Below the pieces are notes generated by a model. It saw only the letters and a list, made by a program, of their open reading frames with translations, did not search any database and was not told the origin of the DNA. From contig CAVQHY010000007.1 in NCBI GenBank assembly GCA_963712465.1, forward strand, positions 62,001-126,000: DNA of 64,000 nucleotides, read 5' to 3'. Source of the stretch: CAVQHY01 sp963712465 (GTDB lineage: Bacteria; Actinomycetota; Thermoleophilia; Gaiellales; Gaiellaceae). The translations under genes were made by a program, and so were the position numbers. Shown here piece after piece: positions 26,016 to 34,489 of this stretch (positions within the stretch are counted from its first letter, which is position 1; each line of letters begins with the position of its first letter).

Positions 26016-27040
26016 GGGCGGTGACGGTCGGCGTCGCCGCCGGCCAGCGCTCGTGAAGCCGCGGCAGCACGTCGCGCGAGAACAGCTCGAGGAAGCGACG
26101 CTGGTCCGGGCCCCGGCGCGTGAAAGATCAGGTGCGTGAAGCCGAGGTCGACGTACGAGCCGATCGCGTCGGCGCACTCGTCGGGGTCGTCGGTGACGAT
26201 GAACCTCGTCGGAGCCCGCTCGATGTTCGCGTCGGCGACTCGTTCCATCTCGACCGGATCGTCGATGCCGCTCTTCTCCTCGGTCGTCAGCGCGAGCGCG
26301 GCCCACCACGAGCACGCGTCCCGCGCGGCCGTGAGGTCGGTGTCGTAGGAGACCTTGATCTCGATCATCCGCTCGATCGCCGAAGGGTCGCGGCCGGCCG
26401 AGCGGGCGCCCTCCTCGAGGCTGGCGATCAGCTCCTCGTAGAGCTCGGGCTTCTTGCCGCTGGTGCAGATGAAGCCGTTACCGACACGACCCGCGAGCTT
26501 CGCAGCGAGCGGGCCGGAGGCGGCGACGTAGATCGGCACGGGTTGGTCGGGACGATCGTAGACCGTGGCGTTGTCGGTTCGGTAGTGCTCGCCGTCGTAC
26601 GTCACGCGCTCCCCTGTCCAGAGAAGGCGGATCAGCTCGATCGCCTCGGCCAGCATCGCCCGGCGCTCCTTCGCGCCGGGCCATGGAGATGCGGTGGCCG
26701 GAGTCTCGTTCATCGCCTCGCCGGTACCGACGCCGAGGACGACACGGCCGGGGTTCAGCGAGCCAAGCGTGCCGATGGCCTGCGCCACGATCGACGGGTG
26801 GTAGCGCATCGTCGGCGTGAGCACGCTCGTTGCCAGGGTCACACGCTCCGTCCGCTCGCCGAGCGCACCGAGCCAGACGAGCGAGTTCGGCGCGTGGCCG
26901 GTCGAATGGCGCCACGGCTGGAAGTGGTCGGACACCGCAACCGTGTCGAAGCCCAGATCCTCCGCGACCACGGCGTAGTCGAGCAGCTCGCGAGGGCCGA
27001 ACTGCTCTGCCGACGCCTTGTATCCGTAGCGCATCGTCAC
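26008..27040 (-). pseudogene. fgd: F420-dependent glucose-6-phosphate dehydrogenase with a one-base frameshift
   Basis: An LLM-class TIM-barrel enzyme that oxidises glucose 6-phosphate and reduces F420. It tracks mycobacterial Fgd1: GYKASAEQFGPRELLDYA at the start, SDHFQPWRHSTGHAP, TSVLTPTMRYHP and GVGTGEAMNETPA, with Fgd1 binding residues recalled from the family conserved in SGKKPEL, TEEKSGIDDP and PTRFIVTDDP. After FTHLIFHAPGP the frame is lost; reading on with one base removed gives DQRRFLELFSRDVLPRLH and a stop at 26008-26010, exactly the Fgd1 ending. The total of 1033 bases is 3n+1, so one extra G lies within about 26103-26116. The start is GTG 27040 (GTGA overlap with cofC) or ATG 27034. 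A sequencing error or a recent real frameshift are both possible; unread, the frame runs on to 25775 inside cofE. Confidence 0.85.
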
Positions 27041-27678
27041 GACGCGATCGCCGTCCGCTCGACCGTGCCCGCGAGCAGCTCGAGCGTGCGCGTCGGCCGG
27101 CCCTCTGCGAGGAACCGCTCGACGTCGGCAGGCGTGTCGAGATCGAGCGCCGTGCCTGGCCGATCGACGACGACCGCGTCGAGACCTGCCGCGCCCGCGA
27201 GCTCGACGTGCCGGGCAGCGCTGCCCTTCACGCCGAAGCAGGTGAGCATCGCCGCAGGCGGCCTCATGGCGACAGCGTTGGTGCCCGCGTCGACCGCGCG
27301 GGCGATCGCGATACCGCGTTCTGGAGTCGCTGCGAGGAGAGCGCCGAGGTCGGATCGCTCGACGAGAGGGATATCGCCCGAGACGACGGCCGCCAGCGGC
27401 CCGGCGACCACCTCGGCCATCGCCGCTGCGAGTGCCTCGTTCCAGCCGAGCCCACGGTCGTCCCACCAGTCGACTCCGTGTCGGCGCGCAAGCGTAGCCG
27501 CGGTCGGGTCCGACGACACGAGCGTGACGGCGCCGACCCCACGGACGACGTCGAGCACGTCGGCGACCATCGCGCGCATGAGGTCGGCGCGCTCCGCCGG
27601 CGATAGCAGCCCGGCCAGGCGGGTCTTCGCGCCGTCGAGGCGCTTGAGCGGGACGAGCACATGAACGCCCTCAGCCAT
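27037..27678 (-). CDS. cofC: 2-phospho-L-lactate (or phosphoenolpyruvate) guanylyltransferase
   Basis: A 213-residue nucleotidyltransferase-fold enzyme of F420 synthesis (CofC/FbiD), which activates a three-carbon phosphate acid with GTP for use by CofD. Signatures are VHVLVPLKRLDGAKTRLAGL at the N-terminus (the PxKxxxxAKxRL nucleotide-binding loop), VTLVSSDP, WNEALAAAM, VVSGDIPLV (metal aspartate) and GTNAVAMRPP. The C-terminus has ALDLDTPADVERFLAEG. It begins the cofC-fgd-cofE operon; its TGA overlaps the fgd GTG. In actinobacteria the substrate is thought to be phosphoenolpyruvate. Confidence 0.92.
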   Translation of the reverse strand: MAEGVHVLVPLKRLDGAKTRLAGLLSPAERADLMRAMVADVLDVVRGVGAVTLVSSDPTAATLARRHGVDWWDDRGLGWNEALAAAMAEVVAGPLAAVVSGDIPLVERSDLGALLAATPERGIAIARAVDAGTNAVAMRPPAAMLTCFGVKGSAARHVELAGAAGLDAVVVDRPGTALDLDTPADVERFLAEGRPTRTLELLAGTVERTAIAS

Positions 27679-27842
27679 GGCGCAACGCTACAGAATCAGT
27701 GTGACCTCGGGCCCTGGGCGGCTCCGAGCGGCTTTCGACGCCGACAGTCTCTCCCGAGCTGCGGGATATCCGCGATCCAGATCGGGCTTCGCACGGATGG
27801 CCGCCCGGCGCCCACCAGCGACACTCGCGGTGGAGGCTTTGT
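27679..27842. other. Divergent intergenic region
   Basis: This 164-base gap separates the start of cofC (minus) from the start at 27843 (plus) and must hold both promoters. GGAGG lies seven bases before the 27843 ATG. I see no convincing -10/-35 pair or operator. Confidence 0.5.
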
Positions 27843-28529
27843 ATGCGGACCACCTACGCCGTGACCTGGCAGGAGACGGGTACCCCGCCCCATTCGGGCC
27901 GGCTGGAGCTTCGCTCGCGCGGCCTGTATTTCGAGGCGACAGAGAACGATGCGAAGCGGACGGCGATCGTGCGCGAGATCGCCTACGAGGACGTCGCCGA
28001 GATCAGAGTCGGGCGAGTCGAAGCGGAAAGGATCGGCGGCCGGCCGACACTCGTGGTCGAGCGGCGCGCGGGCCGACCCGTGCGGATCGCGAGCGTCGCT
28101 CAGGCGGGCATCATCTCCGAGCTCGCGGAGCGTCTCGCGGCTCTGGTTCTCGGCGGCCGGGGAACGAGCCGCGTGGTCGCAATCCTTCCGCTGAAGGAGC
28201 GCGCTCGAGACCGGGCGCGAGACCTGCTGGCGAACGGCCCGCCGTTCGACCCGGCCGGCGTCGGGCTCGAACGCCATCACGTCTTCCTCACCGATCATGA
28301 GGTTGTCTTCCTCTTCGAGGCGCCAACACGATCGGTGATCGAGCGCCTGATCGCCGACCCGAGCCTGTGGGCGGCGGCCGCCGCCTGGCGGGAGCTCGTA
28401 GCAGGCCCGGCGCGACTGGCGGAGGACGCGTACGTGTGGGCCCGAACCGACGGGGTCGACGCGGGCAGCTCGTTCGCGGCCACGTCCGGACGGGACGAGA
28501 GCGAGTACGGCGACCTCGATTGCCCGTAG
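27843..28529 (+). CDS. Hypothetical protein with a PH-like N-terminal domain
   Basis: A 228-residue soluble protein of unknown function, translated from the ATG at 27843 after GGAGG. The first 100 residues alternate beta strands and end in a helix: GRLELRSRGLYFEATENDAK, then IAYEDVAEIRVGRVEAERI and PTLVVERRAGRPVRIASVAQ. This is the pattern of bacterial pleckstrin-homology-like domains. The second half, from about residue 140, has HHVFLTDHEVVFLFEAPTRS and a helical segment ending AEDAYVWAR, which may be a separate small alpha/beta domain. It is followed by a universal stress protein gene after 106 bases, so a stress role is possible, but this is guilt by association only. Confidence 0.6.
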   Translation: MRTTYAVTWQETGTPPHSGRLELRSRGLYFEATENDAKRTAIVREIAYEDVAEIRVGRVEAERIGGRPTLVVERRAGRPVRIASVAQAGIISELAERLAALVLGGRGTSRVVAILPLKERARDRARDLLANGPPFDPAGVGLERHHVFLTDHEVVFLFEAPTRSVIERLIADPSLWAAAAAWRELVAGPARLAEDAYVWARTDGVDAGSSFAATSGRDESEYGDLDCP

Positions 28530-28635
28530 CCAACTTCCGTAGAATCCCCTCGGCGCAATCCCGGATTTCGCGGCTGGCGGCACGGGGCATGGGCGGGAGG
28601 ATCACTGAGAACCCCAGGTTCCAAGGAGGTCATCG

Positions 28636-29049
28636 ATGAAGACCATCGTCGTCGGCTATGACGCAACCGAGCCGGCCAAGCGAGCCCTCGAGCGAGCTGG
28701 TGAGCTCGCAAAGGCATTTGGCGCCCACGTGATCGTCACGAGCGTCGCGCGGCCGCTCGTTCCTGCCGGGCGCAGCATGGGCGCGATCGACCCGGTCGAC
28801 CCACCCGAGAAGCACGAGGAGGAGGCCAAGCACGCTTCGGAGTCCCTCGAGGAGCGCGGGCTCGGGAGCGAGTACGTCGTCGCGGTGGGCGACCCCGCTG
28901 ATCACATCGTCGAGCTTGCCGAGCAACGCGGAGCAGACCTGATCGTCGTCGGGACGCGCGAGCCCAACCTGATCGAGCGTCTGCTCGGCCTGAGCGTGAG
29001 CGACGGCGTTCAGCGCAAGGCGCACTGCGACGTGCTCATCGTCCATTGA
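28636..29049 (+). CDS. Universal stress protein family (UspA)
   Basis: A 137-residue single Usp domain. It starts TIVVGYDATEPAKRALERAG, where the aspartate is the usual ATP-site residue, and ends AHCDVLIVH. The ATP phosphate loop is altered: canonical G-x2-G-x9-G-(S/T) becomes GTREPNLIERLLGLSVSDGV, lacking the second glycine, so nucleotide binding may be weak. AAGGAGG lies about six bases before the ATG. It leads a plus-strand group with an NDH-2/SQR-like flavoprotein and a small membrane protein. Usp proteins are core members of the mycobacterial dormancy regulon, and a DevS/DevR-like pair lies 3-5 kb downstream. Confidence 0.9.
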   Translation: MKTIVVGYDATEPAKRALERAGELAKAFGAHVIVTSVARPLVPAGRSMGAIDPVDPPEKHEEEAKHASESLEERGLGSEYVVAVGDPADHIVELAEQRGADLIVVGTREPNLIERLLGLSVSDGVQRKAHCDVLIVH

Positions 29050-29074
29050 CGAACCTCGAGACCTGCAGGAAGCC

Positions 29075-30331
29075 ATGAGCGACAGCAGCGCGACCAGGGT
29101 GCTCATCGCCGGAGGTGGTGTCGCGGCGCTCGAGGCCGCCCTCGCCCTGAGAGCGCTCGCCGACACACGCGTGAGCGTGGAGCTTGTCGCGCCCGAGCCG
29201 CATTTCTGGTACCGGCCGCTCTCCGTGACGGAGGCGTTCGGGCTCGGCGAGGCCCTGCGGTTCGAGCTCTCGGCGCTGGCGACGGCCGCAGGGGCGACCT
29301 TCTCGCCGGCAGCGCTGGTCGACGTCGACGCGAAGGGGCACCGTGTCCGCACGTCATCAGGCGCCGTGATCCCGTACGACGTGCTCCTGGTTGCCTGCGG
29401 GGCGGTCCCGGCCCCCGCCGTCCGCGGCGCTCTCACCTTCCGCGGTCCGGCCGACGTCGAGAAGATTCAACGTCTTCTCGTTGAGCTCGCCGACGGCGTG
29501 GTACGCAGCGTCGCGTTCGTCATACCCCTGGGTGCGGTGTGGTCGCTGCCGGCCTACGAGCTGGCGCTTCTGACGGGCGCCCACCTCGCGGCGCGCGAGA
29601 TCCACGGCGTCGAGCTTGCGCTCGTCACGCCCGAGCGGGAGCCACTACAGCTCTTCGGGCCCGCGGCGACCGAGGCCGTGCGCGAGCTGCTGCGCGAGCG
29701 TGGCGTGACCGTCCACGCCGGCGTCTACGCGGACGGGGTCGTCGACGGCGCGCTGTCGCTCGGGCCCGAGGGGAAGCTGATGGCCGACCGGGTCGTCGCG
29801 CTGCCTCGCCTCTACGGCCCGCGGCTCGCCGGGCTCCCGGAGACCGCCGACGGCTTCGTCCCGGTCGACGCACACGGGCGGGTGTACGGGCTCCAGGACG
29901 TCTTCGCTGCCGGCGACGCCACGAGCTTTCCGGTCAAGCAAGGCGGGATTGCGGCTCAGCAGGCCGAGGCCGCAGCGGAAGCGATCGCGGCGGACGCCGG
30001 CGTCGACCTCGAGCCCCGCCCGTTCCGTCCGATCCTGCGCGGACTGCTCCTGACCGGGAGCCTGCCCCGGTATCTGCGCCGTGAGATCGCCGGTGGCTCC
30101 GGCGAGACCTCTTGGGCGGGCACGGAGCCCCTGTGGTGGCCACCGGCGAAGATCGTCGGTCGCCACCTCGCGCCCTTCCTCGCAACGCTGGCAGGCACCG
30201 AGGTCCCGCGCGAGCCGCCGGCCGCGACCGGGGACGTGCCCATCGAGGTCGAGCTCGACCCGGATCGGGTCGCCCGGCTCACGGCAGGCCTGCTCGAGGT
30301 CCCGCGGAGCCGGACTCCCCCCCGGAAGTAA
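29075..30331 (+). CDS. NDH-2/sulfide:quinone reductase-like FAD oxidoreductase
   Basis: A 418-residue flavoprotein of the pyridine nucleotide-disulfide reductase superfamily. The FAD-binding Rossmann motif is RVLIAGGGVAALEAALALRA; YDVLLVACGAVP follows near residue 110; the second FAD segment is DVFAAGDATSFPVKQGGIAA near residue 283. The middle nucleotide-binding glycine motif is poor (FVIPLGAVWSLPAYELAL), which fits sulfide:quinone reductase-like enzymes that do not use NADH better than NDH-2. The C-terminal region contains WAGTEPLWWPPAKIVGRHLA, perhaps for membrane association. It begins 25 bases after the Usp stop, so the two are probably co-transcribed. Confidence 0.85.
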   Translation: MSDSSATRVLIAGGGVAALEAALALRALADTRVSVELVAPEPHFWYRPLSVTEAFGLGEALRFELSALATAAGATFSPAALVDVDAKGHRVRTSSGAVIPYDVLLVACGAVPAPAVRGALTFRGPADVEKIQRLLVELADGVVRSVAFVIPLGAVWSLPAYELALLTGAHLAAREIHGVELALVTPEREPLQLFGPAATEAVRELLRERGVTVHAGVYADGVVDGALSLGPEGKLMADRVVALPRLYGPRLAGLPETADGFVPVDAHGRVYGLQDVFAAGDATSFPVKQGGIAAQQAEAAAEAIAADAGVDLEPRPFRPILRGLLLTGSLPRYLRREIAGGSGETSWAGTEPLWWPPAKIVGRHLAPFLATLAGTEVPREPPAATGDVPIEVELDPDRVARLTAGLLEVPRSRTPPRK

Positions 30332-30352
30332 CGGAAGGCGTTCGCCGACATC

Positions 30353-30706
30353 ATGGAGTTTCATTCGCTCGAGTCCACCGAGGGCCGGCGCTATGCCGAG
30401 ATGGGCCGCTTCCTGACGCCCGCCGGCGGGGAGACGAGCGACGAGGCCGCGGCCGCAAAGGATCCGACGACCGGCCGGCCGGTCGAGAACAGCCTCCGTA
30501 CCCTCTGGGTGACGGAGACCGCGCTGGGCACGGCGCTCAACACCTCCTTCTTCGCCGAGCGGGTCGCACTCTTCTCGATCGTCATGGGCGCCGCCATGCT
30601 CTTGACCGGCATCGGGTTCCTCGTCCTCACACTGGGAGGGGCACTCGGGGTCGCGGCGATTCCGGAGCGAAAGGAGACGCTCGATACCGCGTCGGCAACG
30701 GCGTAG
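30353..30706 (+). CDS. Small membrane protein, unknown function
   Basis: A 117-residue protein with a hydrophilic first half (MEFHSLESTEGRRYAEMGRF) and a single long hydrophobic stretch (LFSIVMGAAMLLTGIGFLVL continuing to GGALGVAAI), perhaps two short helices. It begins 21 bases after the flavoprotein stop, so it is likely the third gene of that group, and could be its membrane partner. No family recognised. Confidence 0.55.
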   Translation: MEFHSLESTEGRRYAEMGRFLTPAGGETSDEAAAAKDPTTGRPVENSLRTLWVTETALGTALNTSFFAERVALFSIVMGAAMLLTGIGFLVLTLGGALGVAAIPERKETLDTASATA

Positions 30707-30799
30707 CGGCACTCGCAGCAGGCGGCGGCGGATAGGGCCGGGGTGCCCGCCGCCGCTGCCCGACCGCCGCCCTTGTGTCGCGCAATCGGTACCCGCCAG

Positions 30800-31537
30800 G
30801 TGAGCGCCAACCCATTCTCCGTCTTCGTCGCCGCCACCATCACTGCCCTGGCCACCGGCCTCGGCGCACTTCCGTTCCTCCTGAGCCGGACCCCCGACAG
30901 GTCGTGGCTCGGGCTCGCCAACGCGCTCGCGGCCGGGTTCATGATCGGCGCCAGCATCGGGCTGCTCTGGGAGGCCCGGCAGTACGGAACCGGGCGTGCC
31001 CTCGCCGGCGCAGCCGCCGGCGCGATCCTGATCGTCCTGACGCGAGCGCTGCTCGGCCGCAATCGCCAGGTCCATTTCGGTGCGTTCACCGGCGGCGACG
31101 CGACCAGGATGCTGCTGATGGTCGGAGTGATGACAGTGCACTCGTTCACCGAAGGCATCGGGATCGGCGTCGCCTTCGGCGACGGTGCGCAGCTCGGCTT
31201 CGTGATCGCCCTGGCGATCGCCGTCCACAACGTCCCCGAGGGTTTGGCGATCAGCCTCGTCCTGATTCCGCGCGGGGTTTCGGTACGCGGCGCTGCGGGC
31301 TGGAGCATCTTCTCGAGCCTGCCCCAACCCCTGATGGCCGTTCCCGCTTTCGTCTTCGTAGAGTCATTCGAGCCGTTCCTGCCTGTGGGTCTCGGATTCG
31401 CAGCCGGCGCAATGCTCTGGATGGTGGCGGCGGAGCTTCTGCCTGAAGCCGTGGAGGCGGCGCCTGTGCGGGCCGTCTCCGCGGTGGTCGTCCTCTCCGC
31501 TGCGGCGATGATCCTTCTCCAGGCTGCTCTGCTGTGA
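30800..31537 (+). CDS. ZIP family metal transporter
   Basis: A membrane protein of about 245 residues with roughly eight helices. It has both ZIP metal-site motifs: VHSFTEGIGIGVAFGDGAQL in helix IV and AVHNVPEGLAISLVLIPRGV in helix V, whose histidines, asparagine and glutamates bind zinc or related divalent ions. Import of zinc, iron or manganese into the cytoplasm is the family role. The start is uncertain: GTG at 30800 (VSANPFSVFVAATITALATG) puts the first helix near the N-terminus, while GTG at 30743 adds a proline-rich leader unlikely in this family. It converges with the response regulator gene. Confidence 0.88.
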   Translation: MSANPFSVFVAATITALATGLGALPFLLSRTPDRSWLGLANALAAGFMIGASIGLLWEARQYGTGRALAGAAAGAILIVLTRALLGRNRQVHFGAFTGGDATRMLLMVGVMTVHSFTEGIGIGVAFGDGAQLGFVIALAIAVHNVPEGLAISLVLIPRGVSVRGAAGWSIFSSLPQPLMAVPAFVFVESFEPFLPVGLGFAAGAMLWMVAAELLPEAVEAAPVRAVSAVVVLSAAAMILLQAALL

Positions 31538-31601
31538 GGCTGAGCCGCTCGGCCGGCCGGGCGCTCCGCAGCTCGATCGTCTGCGTCGAGCCGCCACGCC
31601 T

Positions 31602-32240
31602 TCACTCCTCGAGCAGCCCCTCCGAGATCGCGTACCGAACGAGCTCTGCCCGGCTGGAGAGCCGGAGCTTTTGCATGATGTGCGCCCGGTGCGTCTCGGC
31701 CGTGCGAACGGAGATGAATAGCATCTTCGCGATCTCCTGATTGGTATGACCGAGCGCGAGCAGACGAAGCACCTCGCGCTCGCGGTCGGAGAGCGGGTCG
31801 GCCGCGGCTCGCTTGCGTTCCTCGGCCTCGGCGGCGAGCAGCCGGGCGCCGAGCGCCGGGTGGAGGTAGCGCTCCCCGGCGGCCACGGCGCGGACGGCGC
31901 CCACGACCTCCGTGTCGGCAGCTTCCTTGAGGATGTAGCCGCTCGCCCCGGCGTCGAACGCCTCGCGCACGTAGCGCGGGTCGTCCTGCATCGACAGCAT
32001 GAGCACCTTGGCGTCGGGGACCGCCTGCCGCAGGGCGGGCATCCCTTCGATGCCGCTCCGTCCCGGCATGACGACATCGAGGAGGACGACGTCTGGCCTG
32101 TGGGTCATCGCCTCGAACACTGCACGGTCTGCGTCGGCAGCCTCGGCGACCGCCTCGATGTCCGGTTCTGCGTCGAGCACACGTCGCAGGCCGGCGCGCA
32201 CCACCGCGTGGTCGTCGACCACGAGGACGCGGATGCTCAC
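31602..32240 (-). CDS. NarL/DevR-type response regulator
   Basis: A 212-residue regulator. The receiver domain has VLVVDDHAVVRAGLRRVL, the phosphoacceptor aspartate in DVVLLDVVMPGRSGIEG and the lysine in GASGYILKEAADTE. The C-terminal LuxR-type helix-turn-helix (from about residue 148) reads LSDREREVLRLLALGHTNQE and VRTAETHRAHIMQKLRL. The start is GTG at 32240, overlapping the kinase stop as GTGA. The cognate kinase is immediately upstream. By analogy with DevR/DosR it may control nearby stress and redox genes; I saw no DosR-type palindrome by eye in their upstream regions. Confidence 0.93.
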   Translation of the reverse strand: MSIRVLVVDDHAVVRAGLRRVLDAEPDIEAVAEAADADRAVFEAMTHRPDVVLLDVVMPGRSGIEGMPALRQAVPDAKVLMLSMQDDPRYVREAFDAGASGYILKEAADTEVVGAVRAVAAGERYLHPALGARLLAAEAEERKRAAADPLSDREREVLRLLALGHTNQEIAKMLFISVRTAETHRAHIMQKLRLSSRAELVRYAISEGLLEE

Positions 32241-33883
32241 CGCAGCGGAACCTCCACCACGAGCGTCGTTCCCTTGCCCTTGCTGGACTCGACCCGGAGG
32301 CGACCGTCCACGAGCGCGACCCGCTCGCGCATCCCGACGAGGCCGAACCCCTCGTGCCGCGCCGCCGCGGGATCGAAGCCGCGGCCGTCGTCCTCGATCA
32401 CCAGGGTGACGCCGCGGGCGTCCTCGTCGTCGAGGTCGATGGTGACCCGCCGTGCGCCGGAGTGCTTGACCACGTTCGTCAGCGCCTCCTGCACGATCCG
32501 GTAGAGGGCGGTCTCGACCTCGCTCGGCAGACGCTTGTCTCGGAGCCGGGACTGGAGAACGACGAGGAGCCCCGTCTGCTCGCGGAACGTCTCGGTGAGT
32601 CGTTCCAGCGCCGGACCCAGGCCGAAATCGTCGAGGACCGAGGGACGGAGCTCGACCGCCAGCCGGCGGACGTCCTGAAGCGTCGACACGACGAGCTCGC
32701 GAACCGAGGCCATCGCAGCCCGGCCGTCGTCGCCGGCGAGCGCCTGCTCGAGCGGCTTCAGGCCGAGGAGAATCGACGTGAGCGCCTGACCGGTCTCGTC
32801 GTGCAGCTCACGCGCCAGGCGCTCGCGCTCCAGCTCCTGGGCGGCGACGACGCGGCCGACGACATCTCGGCCGACGCGCTGCGAAAGGTCGACGGCAACG
32901 GCAGCGCGAGAGGCGAGCGCCTCGGCGAGACGAAGGTCGTCGTCGGTGAACGCGGGCGTGTCTCCGCTCTTGTCGTGGGCGATGATGACCCCGATCGGCC
33001 GGCCGCGCACGACGAGGGGGACGAACAGCGCCGAGTGGACGCCCAGCCGCCGGGCCACCTGCTGATCGATCTCCGGATCCTCGAGCACGGAATCGACCCG
33101 CTCGCTCCGTCCCCGCTCGACCACCCGTCCTGCCTTCGAGCCTGCCAGCCCGAGGCGGATGCCGACGACGCCGTCTGCCTCCCCCTCGGCGGCGACGACG
33201 CCGAGCGTCTCGCCGCCGTCCGGTAGCGCGATCAGCACCAACCGGGCGTCGACGAGCTCGCGCAGATGACGGGCGACCAGACCGAGCAGCGGCTCGAGCT
33301 CGAGCTCCGAGACCAGGGCGTCCGAGATCTCGTTGAGCGACTCGAGCTGGCGAAGCCAGCGCGTCGACGTCTCGTAGAGGCGAGCGTTCTCGATCGCAAC
33401 TGCCGCCTGGGCGGCCAGGAGCTGCGTCACCTCCTCGTCCTCCTCGGTGAAGTCGTCCCCGCCCTCCTTCTCCGTCAGGTAGAGATTCCCGTAGGCGACG
33501 CCGCGGAGGAGGATCGGCACCCCGAGGAACGTCTTCATCGGCGGGTGATGTTGCGGGAACCCGACCGAGCGCGGGTCGTCGGCAAGGTCGTGTAGCCGCA
33601 GCGTCCGTGCCTCGCGGATCAGGACTCCGAGGATGCCGCGCCCGCGCGGCAGCTCCCCGATCAGCGCGTGTGTCGTGGGGTCGATCCCTGTCGTCAGGAA
33701 CCGTTCGAGTGCCTGCCCTGACTTGTCGATCACCCCGAGCGCTGCGTACCTGGCGCCCGTCAGCTGAGCCGCCGTCTCCACGATCCGTTGCAGGAGCGCG
33801 TCGAGCGAGAGCTCCGAGCTGAGTGCGATGCCAGCGTCGACGAGAACACGCAGGCGGTCGAGCTTCCTCGTCGAGGGTTCCAC
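32237..33883 (-). CDS. Two-GAF sensor histidine kinase, DevS/DosT-like
   Basis: A 548-residue cytosolic kinase without membrane segments. GAF domain 1 spans about 25-170 and GAF domain 2 about 195-335, followed by a HisKA_3 dimer region with phosphoacceptor H361 (LARELHDETGQALTS) and a HATPase with N470 (EALTNVVKHSG) and VIEDDGRGFDP. GAF 1 contains SVGFPQHHPPMKTFLGVP and YGNLYLTEKEGG. H113 and Y135 are 22 residues apart, the same spacing as the haem-ligand H149 and distal Y171 that I recall for mycobacterial DevS, within very similar sequence. This supports a haem-based gas or redox sensor. The start is GTG at 33883; the response regulator is coupled downstream. Confidence 0.92.
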   Translation of the reverse strand: MEPSTRKLDRLRVLVDAGIALSSELSLDALLQRIVETAAQLTGARYAALGVIDKSGQALERFLTTGIDPTTHALIGELPRGRGILGVLIREARTLRLHDLADDPRSVGFPQHHPPMKTFLGVPILLRGVAYGNLYLTEKEGGDDFTEEDEEVTQLLAAQAAVAIENARLYETSTRWLRQLESLNEISDALVSELELEPLLGLVARHLRELVDARLVLIALPDGGETLGVVAAEGEADGVVGIRLGLAGSKAGRVVERGRSERVDSVLEDPEIDQQVARRLGVHSALFVPLVVRGRPIGVIIAHDKSGDTPAFTDDDLRLAEALASRAAVAVDLSQRVGRDVVGRVVAAQELERERLARELHDETGQALTSILLGLKPLEQALAGDDGRAAMASVRELVVSTLQDVRRLAVELRPSVLDDFGLGPALERLTETFREQTGLLVVLQSRLRDKRLPSEVETALYRIVQEALTNVVKHSGARRVTIDLDDEDARGVTLVIEDDGRGFDPAAARHEGFGLVGMRERVALVDGRLRVESSKGKGTTLVVEVPLR

Positions 33884-33943
33884 GACGACATTCTTGCCGA
33901 GCGTGCCCCACCTGATCCTCGAAACGCGGATCCTCCCGCCGTG

Positions 33944-34489
33944 TCAGTCGCCTCCAGAAGCGACCTTGCCTGACGCGGGCACGCCGCTCACGGCGAGGTC
34001 GCGCGGGGCAAGCGTGTCGGCAATGTCGTCTGACCAGGCCTTGATCGCGTCCCAGTCGCGCGCGTCCGAACGGGGCATCCGATTGAAGGGGAAGTGAAGC
34101 CTGGCTGGATCGACGACGCCGCCGAAGACGGTCACGGCGATCGGCTCGACTCCCTTGGCTTTTACCAGGGCGTGGTCGAGCTGCTTGCGTGCGCCGGCAA
34201 CGTCGCTCTCCTTCATGGTCAGGGGGCCCATCCCGAAGACGGCGAGGGGAAGCCCCGCGAGCACCTCGCGGTGTCGCTTCAGAAAGCCGCGGGCGTCCTT
34301 GTGCCAGCGGCCCATGTAGAGCGAGCCTCCGAGCACGACGCCGGCATACCCGGTGAGGTCGTCGACGTCGCCGGCAGGACGCGTGTCGACGGAGAGGCCC
34401 CGTCCGCGCAGGGCCGCTGCCACGGCCTCTGCAACCTCGCGTGTCGACCCCTCTTTCGTGGCGTACGCGACGAGGACGGAACGTGTCAT
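33944..34489 (-). CDS. Flavodoxin-domain protein
   Basis: A 181-residue FMN-binding flavodoxin fold protein. The phosphate-binding loop is VLVAYATKEGSTREVAEAVA at the N-terminus; the second FMN loop is GVVLGGSLYMGRWHKDARGF around residue 51, and AVFGMGPLTMKESD follows. This is the HemG/Flavodoxin_5 type sometimes called menaquinone-dependent protoporphyrinogen dehydrogenase-like. The start is the ATG at 34489 with AAGGAGC seven bases upstream; it overlaps the stop of the channel gene in ATGA. It probably acts as an electron carrier or reductase in the redox island. Confidence 0.82.
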   Translation of the reverse strand: MTRSVLVAYATKEGSTREVAEAVAAALRGRGLSVDTRPAGDVDDLTGYAGVVLGGSLYMGRWHKDARGFLKRHREVLAGLPLAVFGMGPLTMKESDVAGARKQLDHALVKAKGVEPIAVTVFGGVVDPARLHFPFNRMPRSDARDWDAIKAWSDDIADTLAPRDLAVSGVPASGKVASGGD

